A DNA stretch of 6,287 bases from Comamonadaceae bacterium. Its GTDB lineage: Bacteria > Pseudomonadota > Gammaproteobacteria > Burkholderiales > Burkholderiaceae_C. The notes under the pieces are model-generated. The model did not search any database and had not been told where the DNA came from. It saw only the letters and a list, made by a program, of their open reading frames with translations. Of the stretch, positions 1 through 3,612 are shown piece after piece. The stretch lies in assembly GCA_947374105.1 (NCBI GenBank), contig CANCAO010000103.1, positions 1 to 6,287 of the forward strand. Direction: 5' to 3'. The translations under genes and the position numbers were made by a program. Positions within the stretch are counted from its first letter, which is position 1. The number at the start of each line of letters is the position of its first letter.

Positions 1-669
1 AACTCTGCCCTCTGGACAGAACTGGAGAACCAAGAAGAGAACTATCGAATCCTCGAACAGGAACGCGAAGATGCGGAGATGCGTGGTATGGAGTTGGAAG
101 ATAAGAATCAAGAACTCCAAGACCAACTGAGGATCCTTGAATTCAAGGCCGACGCTTTGCGAAAGGTCGGAACATCTGCAAACGATGCCCCAGACATGGA
201 CTTCTTAGTCGAACTCGCCTCGCAACCAACACAACCAAGTGCGGAAGACTGTTTGAAGGCAATTCAATTTGCATTTCCAAACCGATGCGAGATATTGGAT
301 TCAGCCTGGCAAAGCTCGAAAAGTATGAATTCGTTTCAAAACGGCAGACGGCTGCTCAACCTATTGCGCCGTTTGATTACAGAATACGCGGTAGCTGTTG
401 AAAGTGGCGGCGATGTAAAGGCAAGAATGGTCTTCAGTTCTGAAGAATATTCGGCTAACGAATCAGAAACCGTCGAAAGCAGTCCTTCGTTAAGTGCGAA
501 GCGTAGGTTCACCTACAAAGGTGAATCAATTGATATGTTTAGGCATCTCAAAATCGGTAAGGCCGACAACGTTGCTCACACCTTGCGTGTTCATTTCGCT
601 TGGCTTCCAGCAGAAAAGAAAATTGTCATCGGACACTGTGGCGAGCATTTGCCGATTTCTAGTCATTAG
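1..669 (+). CDS. Coiled-coil protein of unknown function, C-terminal part (5' end outside window)
   Basis: The frame is open from base 1 to the TAG at 667-669, giving 222 visible residues. The first in-frame ATG is at 79, but the coiled-coil pattern runs unbroken from base 1, so I treat the gene as truncated by the window edge. Visible residues 1-55 are rich in Glu, Gln, Lys and Leu with heptad-like spacing and should form a coiled coil. A middle part (about 75-135) looks helical. The last 55 residues look like a compact alpha/beta domain with the motifs FTYKGESIDMFRHLKIG, LRVHFAW and KKIVIGHCGEHLP. I have seen this tail in other hypothetical proteins. The strand pattern ending in KKIVIGHCGEHL faintly recalls RelE/ParE-type toxin folds, but that is speculation. 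No signal peptide or membrane segment is visible. The base composition looks more AT-rich than the DUF924 gene next door, which suggests transfer. Function unknown. Confidence 0.75.
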   Translation, partial: NSALWTELENQEENYRILEQEREDAEMRGMELEDKNQELQDQLRILEFKADALRKVGTSANDAPDMDFLVELASQPTQPSAEDCLKAIQFAFPNRCEILDSAWQSSKSMNSFQNGRRLLNLLRRLITEYAVAVESGGDVKARMVFSSEEYSANESETVESSPSLSAKRRFTYKGESIDMFRHLKIGKADNVAHTLRVHFAWLPAEKKIVIGHCGEHLPISSH

Positions 670-702
670 CAATCATGATTAGCCATCCTTTTAGTTCGCC
701 CA

Positions 703-1242
703 ATGCAACCCCACCCCATCCCTCACTTCTGGTTCGAAGAGCTAACCCCCACACAGCACTTCGTCAAAGCCCCCGCGCTGGACGAAACCATTCGTGCGCG
801 GTTTGGCGACACGCTGGAAGCTGCGGCGCGGTGTGAGCTGTTTGCGTGGCGTGCGACGGCTGAGGGGCGGCTGGCGGAGATCATCGTGCTGGATCAGTTC
901 TCGCGCAACGTGTACCGTGACACGCCCCGCGCCTTTGCTCAGGCCGCGTTGGCGCTGGTGTTGGCGCAAGAGCTGGTGGCAAGTACGCAGGACCGCAGCC
1001 TGCCCGCAGCGCAGCGCGTGTTTGCCTACATGCCCTATATGCACAGCGAGTCCGCGCTGGTGCATGCGCAGGCGGTGGCGCTGTTTACGCAGCTGGGCAT
1101 ACAAGACAACCTGAACTTCGAGCTGCGCCACAAAGCCATCATCGACCGCTTTGGCCGATACCCCCACCGCAACGCGATTCTGGGGCGAACTTTCAGCACC
1201 GAGGAGCTGGCGTTTCTGAGCGAGCCGGGGTCTTCGTTCTAG
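703..1242 (+). CDS. DUF924 family protein (TPR-like helical fold)
   Basis: A 179-residue, all-helical protein matching the whole length of the DUF924 family (Pfam PF06041). Visible family motifs are FWFEE (residues 9-13), LDQFSRNVYRDTPRAFA (63-79), FAYMPYMHSE (107-116), RFGRYPHRN (149-157) and the C-terminal EPGSSF (174-179). Family members are cytoplasmic and of roughly this size; the fold resembles tetratricopeptide repeats and no reaction is established. The ATG at 703 fits the family N-terminus, where FWF follows within about ten residues, although no good Shine-Dalgarno sequence precedes it. The gene starts 33 bases after the coiled-coil gene and uses GC-rich codons like the core genes to the right, so it looks native rather than imported. 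The family is sure; the role is unknown. Confidence 0.9.
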   Translation: MQPHPIPHFWFEELTPTQHFVKAPALDETIRARFGDTLEAAARCELFAWRATAEGRLAEIIVLDQFSRNVYRDTPRAFAQAALALVLAQELVASTQDRSLPAAQRVFAYMPYMHSESALVHAQAVALFTQLGIQDNLNFELRHKAIIDRFGRYPHRNAILGRTFSTEELAFLSEPGSSF

Positions 1243-1251
1243 ATTTTGTCA

Positions 1252-1312
1252 TTGATTTGCTACGCTTTTAGTAGCTGCTTGCGCATATTCTGCGAGCTCC
1301 AGAGGCCAATTT
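1252..1312. repeat. Probable dispersed intergenic repeat of Comamonadaceae
   Basis: Ten bases after the DUF924 stop comes a small inverted repeat, GCTAC (1259-1263) and GTAGC (1271-1275), followed by TGCTTGCGCATATTC and then CCAGAGGCCAATTT ending at 1312. I recognise this order (a hairpin of the type GCTA...TAGC, then TGCTTGCGC, then AGAGGCCA) from many intergenic regions of Rhodoferax, Polaromonas and Acidovorax-type genomes. The inverted repeat is seen in the sequence; the dispersed nature is from memory and cannot be shown here because the window holds one copy. No T-run follows the hairpin, so it is not a standard terminator. Confidence 0.55.
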
Positions 1313-1439
1313 CCCTCTGAAGTAAACTGTGCCAAGAGCACAAAAAATTGCGATCAATTCATCGGGGAGGAACATGGCAACACCACAAAAACACACGGCC
1401 ACACCTGTCAAAGCAGCCATCACCCCGCATGCCTTGGGC

Positions 1440-1553
1440 GGATGCAATGCGGCTCGCTTTCCGAATGATTTCATGTTTAAACTTTCACTCCTCGCGTTTG
1501 CGGACTTGAAGTCGCAATTTGCGACTTCAAGTTGGGGTGACAAGCGAAAGCCG
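1440..1553 (+). pseudogene. Remnant of an ORF6N-domain (KilA-N-like, phage-type) gene
   Basis: Reading in the frame of base 1440 gives a peptide containing RFPNDFMFKLS (from 1455), then LKSQFATSSWG (1506-1538), then DKRKP. ORF6N proteins, DNA-binding proteins of phages and mobile elements, carry the block RRN-x-x-RFP-x-DFMF-x-L, then L-(R/K)-SQFATSSWGG, in this order and spacing. Here the upstream part of the domain (the LYGVETKRLNEQV region) and the downstream FTEQGV block are missing. The open frame around it runs from a GTG at 1329 to a stop at 1637, but its flanks do not resemble ORF6N. I therefore call it a decayed fragment. Together with the next fragment it accounts for part of the 430-base gap between DUF924 and DUF4160. 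Confidence 0.6.
1504..1532. repeat. 29-base perfect palindrome inside the ORF6N remnant
   Basis: The 14-base arm ACTTGAAGTCGCAA (1504-1517) is followed by one central T (1518) and its exact reverse complement TTGCGACTTCAAGT (1519-1532). The palindrome encodes the peptide LKSQFATSS of the ORF6N motif, so it may come from the coding sequence of the family rather than being an independent operator. It could form a cruciform or hairpin. Confidence 0.85.
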
Positions 1554-1648
1554 CTATCGAAATTGCAGCACAAGCCGTGCTCGACGTGGACGCAAAGTTT
1601 CAGGATCACGCACGAACCCCGCATCACGACTCTGTGACGAGCCACTAA
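1541..1648 (+). pseudogene. Possible second gene fragment, out of frame with the ORF6N remnant
   Basis: Directly after a TGA at 1538-1540, another frame runs to the TAA at 1646-1648 and encodes 35 residues beginning QAKAAIEIAAQAVLDVDAKF. This reads like genuine helical protein. It faintly resembles the AAQAVLDARAKF stretch near the C-terminus of some large restriction-associated DNA methyltransferases, but that is from memory and uncertain. There is no start codon or ribosome binding site. If real, it is the remains of a different gene joined to the ORF6N remnant by a deletion. The rest of the gap (1313-1435) shows nothing I can identify. Confidence 0.25.
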
Positions 1649-1660
1649 CTCAAACGCATT

Positions 1661-1667
1661 GAAGGAG
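1661..1667 (+). promoter_or_regulatory. Ribosome binding site of the DUF4160 gene
   Basis: GAAGGAG, six bases before the ATG at 1674. It fixes that ATG as the start rather than the in-frame TTG at 1659, which overlaps the site itself. Confidence 0.8.
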
Positions 1668-1673
1668 TTTGCA

Positions 1674-1940
1674 ATGCCCACCCTGTCCATTTTCTTCGGC
1701 ATCATCATCCGCATGTGGCACGACGATCATCCACCGCCACACATTCATGCCGAGTACCAGGGCTTTGAAGCCCTGGTAGACATTGCCACTGGCGAAGTGC
1801 GAGAAGGTGAACTGCCGCGTAAAGTCGCAGCCATCGTCAAAGAATGGTGTCTGGTGCACCAGGCAGAACTGCAAGACAATTGGCTGCGTGCCCAGCGTTT
1901 TGAGCCGCTTGACCGAATTCAAGGAGCTGACCGTGATTAA
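1674..1940 (+). CDS. DUF4160 family protein
   Basis: An 88-residue cytoplasmic protein with the complete DUF4160 pattern. It shows MPTLSIFFGIIIRMW at the N-terminus, the His/Pro-rich block HDDHPPPHIHAEY (residues 16-28), GELPRK (45-50), EW (57-58) and a conserved NW (69-70). The family has no established biochemical activity. It is frequently found beside DUF2442 genes, and the pair has been discussed as a possible toxin-antitoxin-like module; that role is inference. The start at 1674 is supported by a strong GAAGGAG and by the family N-terminus. The last 8 bases overlap the GTG start of the DUF2442 gene, so the two are almost certainly co-transcribed and translationally coupled. A 24-base perfect palindrome lies inside the coding sequence at 1755-1778. 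Confidence 0.88.
   Translation: MPTLSIFFGIIIRMWHDDHPPPHIHAEYQGFEALVDIATGEVREGELPRKVAAIVKEWCLVHQAELQDNWLRAQRFEPLDRIQGADRD
1755..1778. repeat. 24-base perfect inverted repeat inside the DUF4160 gene
   Basis: TACCAGGGCTT (1755-1765), two central bases TG, then the exact reverse complement AAGCCCTGGTA (1768-1778). In RNA it would give a 10-bp stem with a TTGA loop, about 80 bases downstream of the start codon. It encodes YQGFEALV, a variable part of the family just after the HIHAEY block. It could be an operator for autoregulation, an mRNA structure or chance. Confidence 0.9.
1921..1926 (+). promoter_or_regulatory. Ribosome binding site of the DUF2442 gene
   Basis: AAGGAG within the 3' end of the DUF4160 gene, six bases before the GTG at 1933. 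It decides the DUF2442 start. The longer open frame back to 1783 is only an overlap with DUF4160. Confidence 0.82.
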
Positions 1941-2184
1941 AGTTTTGAATATTCGTCAGAGGGCAACCTTCAAATTGGAGATTGACTTCAGCGATCACAC
2001 GCAAGGGGTGTTCGACGCAGCCGTCTATCTGTCGAGCCGCTCCGGGCCACTGTTGGACATGTTGCGTGACGCCGACTATTTCTCCCGCGTGTTCATAGAC
2101 GCTGGTGCTTTATGCTGGCCCAACGGGCTGGAGATTTCCCCAGCAAAGATTCACGAACTATCAGTTGTCCACCTCGCAGCCTGA
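1933..2184 (+). CDS. DUF2442 family protein
   Basis: An 83-residue protein starting at GTG 1933, chosen because AAGGAG lies six bases upstream and because the family N-terminus (here IKVLNIRQRATFKLEIDFSD) begins there. DUF2442 features are the small beta-rich N-terminal half with FSDHTQGVFD (residues 19-28), the central DYFSRVFIDAGALCWPNG block (48-65) and the C-terminal LEISPAKIHEL (66-76). This is the usual full length of the family, so it looks intact. The family adopts a small fold also seen in the N-terminal domain of NE0471-type proteins; the molecular role is not established. It overlaps the upstream DUF4160 gene by 8 bases, which implies coupled expression of a two-gene unit. Another role, such as a transcriptional regulator of the pair, cannot be excluded. 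Confidence 0.85.
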   Translation: MIKVLNIRQRATFKLEIDFSDHTQGVFDAAVYLSSRSGPLLDMLRDADYFSRVFIDAGALCWPNGLEISPAKIHELSVVHLAA

Positions 2185-2191
2185 GCCCTGG

Positions 2192-2206
2192 GTTGTCTTC
2201 GACAAC
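2192..2206. other. Small inverted repeat downstream of the DUF2442 gene
   Basis: GTTGTC (2192-2197), loop TTC, GACAAC (2201-2206), lying 8 bases after the DUF2442 stop. No T-run follows, so it is at best a weak terminator or an mRNA 3'-end structure for the DUF4160/DUF2442 unit. Confidence 0.35.
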
Positions 2207-2261
2207 TCGCTATCACCCCACGCACGCGCAAACAAAGCAAATTGACTGAACGCGCCGGTGT

Positions 2262-2594
2262 ATGCCCAACATGAGCCGCCACCACCACCACGTCTATGTC
2301 GTCGAGCTGTCCAAGGACGTGCTGCGGGTGGCCAAGTTCATGAAGTGCAACCCCGGTTATGTGGAAGGCAAACCCTGTGTCTATGTCGGTATGACGGGCC
2401 TCAACCCGGATGTGCGCTTTGACAAGCACAAGGCTGGGATACAGGCCAACACCTATGTCAACAAGTACGGCCTGCGCCTGCTGCCAGACCTCTACGAGGG
2501 CTTCAACCCGATGGCGTACAAGGACGCGGTAGAACGCGAGATTGAAATCGGCATCGACCTGCGATCGGCGGGGTTTGGCGTCTGGCAGGCTTGA
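2262..2594 (+). CDS. Divergent GIY-YIG nuclease-superfamily protein
   Basis: A 110-residue protein. VYVVEL (residues 11-16) stands in the place of the GIY strand. CVYVGMTG (39-46) corresponds to the YIG motif. R52 and H56 follow in the spacing D-x-R-x-x-x-H, and E91 or E93 in AVEREIEI is the candidate metal-binding glutamate. This matches the GIY-YIG catalytic layout, with an insertion of about 25 residues between the first two motifs. GIY-YIG domains cut DNA in repair, restriction and mobile elements; the specific substrate here is unknown. The ending GFGVWQA is typical of a compact conserved group of Proteobacteria that I recognise without a gene name. ATG 2262 is taken as start, but ATG 2271 is an equal alternative; neither has a clear Shine-Dalgarno sequence. 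The next gene starts 2 bases after the stop, suggesting an operon. Confidence 0.72.
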   Translation: MPNMSRHHHHVYVVELSKDVLRVAKFMKCNPGYVEGKPCVYVGMTGLNPDVRFDKHKAGIQANTYVNKYGLRLLPDLYEGFNPMAYKDAVEREIEIGIDLRSAGFGVWQA

Positions 2595-2596
2595 AT

Positions 2597-2833
2597 ATGA
2601 CGGCACTGACATTAACCCGAGTGAACGCCGATGTGCACAGCGTGCACCTGCCCGATGGATCGCACGTAGGCAACCTCAAACGCATTGGCACGGTCTGGAA
2701 GTTCAAGGCCGTTGGCTATGACGAAGCGGGCAACATCATCCCCGGTGGTGGCCCGTTGACTGAGCAGCACAACACCGTGTTTGCAGCGCCTGATGCCGCA
2801 GAAATCAACGCCAAGTTGGGCTTGATGTGCTAG
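2597..2833 (+). CDS. Conserved hypothetical protein, 78 residues
   Basis: A 78-residue protein starting at ATG 2597, two bases after the stop of the GIY-YIG gene; AGG at 2587-2589 may serve as ribosome binding site. Its core, GSHVGNLKRIGTVWKFKAVG (residues 21-40) followed by IIPGGGPLTEQHNTVF (47-62), reads as a small beta-rich domain with a glycine turn. The end, APDAAEINAKLGL, looks helical. I recall similar short proteins in comamonad genomes but know no function. There is no signal peptide or membrane segment. Close coupling to the GIY-YIG gene suggests they are expressed together, perhaps as partner proteins, but nothing in the sequence shows contact. GC-rich codon use resembles the neighbouring genes. 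Confidence 0.65.
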   Translation: MTALTLTRVNADVHSVHLPDGSHVGNLKRIGTVWKFKAVGYDEAGNIIPGGGPLTEQHNTVFAAPDAAEINAKLGLMC

Positions 2834-2869
2834 GGTTGAGCTTATTTTTTACAGACAAGAAAGCGCACG

Positions 2870-3118
2870 ATGAAAAAACTCAAGGTCACGATCAAGCTGG
2901 AGTTGTCCGTACCTGATGAATGGGAACTGGTCGAAACCTCTGAAGGGGGGCAGGTGCTGTTGCTGCCGAACGGTCAATACCTTGATGTCGCTATCGAGCC
3001 TTTGTTTGCCACCAACCCCGAAGAAACCTGGAGCAGCACTGAGGACGACGGTATCTTGAGCGACATTTTCGATATGGTGGACAGTGAAATCGTCGATTAC
3101 GAATTTGTCACTCATTAG
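2870..3118 (+). CDS. Small, strongly acidic hypothetical protein, 82 residues
   Basis: I do not recognise this protein. It has 82 residues from ATG 2870, preceded only by a weak AAGAAAG. The first nine residues are basic (KKLKVTIK). From residue 10 onward there is no Lys or Arg at all, while 19 Asp/Glu occur over the whole chain, giving a net charge near -15. Residues 4-22 (LKVTIKLELSVPDEWELVE) look like a beta strand leading into a conserved-looking VPDEWEL. The C-terminal part (51-78) is dominated by acidic residues. Such composition occurs in antitoxins, immunity proteins, DNA mimics and some phage inhibitors, but none is proven here. It lies 36 bases after the 78-residue gene on the same strand and is the last gene before the tRNA cluster. 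Confidence 0.6.
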   Translation: MKKLKVTIKLELSVPDEWELVETSEGGQVLLLPNGQYLDVAIEPLFATNPEETWSSTEDDGILSDIFDMVDSEIVDYEFVTH

Positions 3119-3161
3119 GTAGGGGATCAAATAGAGCAGCCTCGGATGCTGATCACCCAAT

Positions 3162-3194
3162 GAAAAAGCCATCAATCTTGCGATTGATGGCTTT
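3162..3194 (-). terminator. Intrinsic terminator of the tRNA cluster
   Basis: Read on the minus strand, AAAGCCATCAATC (3194-3182) is followed by loop GCAA and the complementary GATTGATGGCTTT, then further T residues to 3163. The stem is 13 perfect base pairs with a stable GCAA (GNRA-type) tetraloop, and it starts 7 bases after the CCA end of tRNA-Asp. In the plus direction the T-run is interrupted (TTTCC), so termination of the 82-residue gene from the left is possible but weaker. Confidence 0.9.
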
Positions 3195-3201
3195 CCAATT
3201 T

Positions 3202-3278
3202 TGGCGGAGCGGACGGGACTCGAACCCGCGACCCCCGGCGTGACAGGCCGGTATTCTAACCAACTGAACTACCACTCC
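3202..3278 (-). tRNA. tRNA-Asp (anticodon GTC)
   Basis: A 77-base cloverleaf on the minus strand. The acceptor stem GGAGTGG pairs with CCGCTCC (with one G-U pair), the discriminator is G, and CCA is encoded at 3204-3202. The anticodon stem CCGGC/GCCGG encloses loop CTGTCAC, placing anticodon GTC at 3244-3242. The T-loop is TTCGAGT. It is the third and last tRNA of the cluster. Confidence 0.97.
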
Positions 3279-3347
3279 TGGTAGATGGCGTTTACTCTTA
3301 CGAGCCAAGTGCCAACCTCTTGTACCTGACTTGCTTTGCAGCGAATC

Positions 3348-3423
3348 TGGCGACCCTACGGGGATTCGAACCCCGGTACTCACCGTGAAAGGGTGATGTC
3401 CTAGGCCTCTAGACGATAGGGTC
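3348..3423 (-). tRNA. tRNA-Glu (anticodon TTC)
   Basis: A 76-base cloverleaf on the minus strand. The acceptor stem GACCCTA pairs with TAGGGTC, the discriminator is G and CCA is encoded (3350-3348). The anticodon stem TCACC/GGTGA encloses loop CTTTCAC, anticodon TTC at 3389-3387. The D-arm CGTCTAGAGGCCTAGGACA is typical of bacterial tRNA-Glu. Besides translation, Glu-tRNA is the precursor of 5-aminolevulinate for haem in proteobacteria of this group. Its synthetase gene gltX is the nearest upstream protein gene. Confidence 0.97.
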
Positions 3424-3457
3424 AAAACCTGTGGACTAACCAAACCGACGCTTTAAC

Positions 3458-3533
<76 letters not shown>

Positions 3534-3582
3534 AATTGAATTAAACATCTTTTGCAAGATATCTAATTGCGTCGAGCCTCGA

Positions 3583-3612
3583 ATTATAAACGTATTTTTA
3601 ACGCGCCTTCAA
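3583..3612 (-). promoter_or_regulatory. Putative promoter of the tRNA Ala-Glu-Asp cluster
   Basis: On the minus strand a perfect -10 TATAAT lies at 3588-3583. TTGAAG (3612-3607; four of six match TTGACA) lies 18 bases upstream as -35. The bases after the -10, TCGAGGC, form a GC-rich discriminator typical of stringently controlled stable-RNA promoters. The start would be near 3576, about 43 bases before tRNA-Ala. The -35 overlaps the last codons of gltX. Confidence 0.65.

Noticed and set aside
431..446. Inverted repeat TCTTCAG-TT-CTGAAGA in the coiled-coil gene
   Set aside because: Seven-base arms inside a coding region are expected by chance at this length and no other signal accompanies them.
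671..680. Ten-base palindrome AATCATGATT before the DUF924 gene
   Set aside because: Short and AT-rich, with no flanking symmetry or promoter elements; could be chance.
872..880. A short match to the 3' end of tRNA-Asp (TGGCGGAG) as an attachment site
   Set aside because: Only 8 bases agree, and they lie inside the conserved coding sequence of DUF924; too short to support an integration repeat.
1268..1714. A 148-codon open frame on the minus strand across the gap after DUF924
   Set aside because: It runs across the dispersed repeat, the ORF6N remnant and the DUF4160 start; the protein shows no recognisable domain and the plus strand explains the region better.
2192..2206. A second copy of the gltX repeat
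   Set aside because: It shares only CTTCGACAA plus a nearby CTC with the repeat, and the rest does not align; listed only as a small inverted repeat.
2834..2869. T-run TTTTTT after the 78-residue gene as a terminator
   Set aside because: No stem-loop precedes the T-run, so it does not qualify as an intrinsic terminator.
3153..3443. A 96-codon open frame on the minus strand over the tRNAs
   Set aside because: It is the translation of tRNA-Asp, tRNA-Glu and the terminator; RNA genes explain the sequence fully.
3541..3560. ATCTT-GCAA-AAGAT hairpin between gltX and tRNA-Ala as a gltX terminator
   Set aside because: The five-pair AT-rich stem is too weak and lies in the predicted leader of the tRNA transcript.
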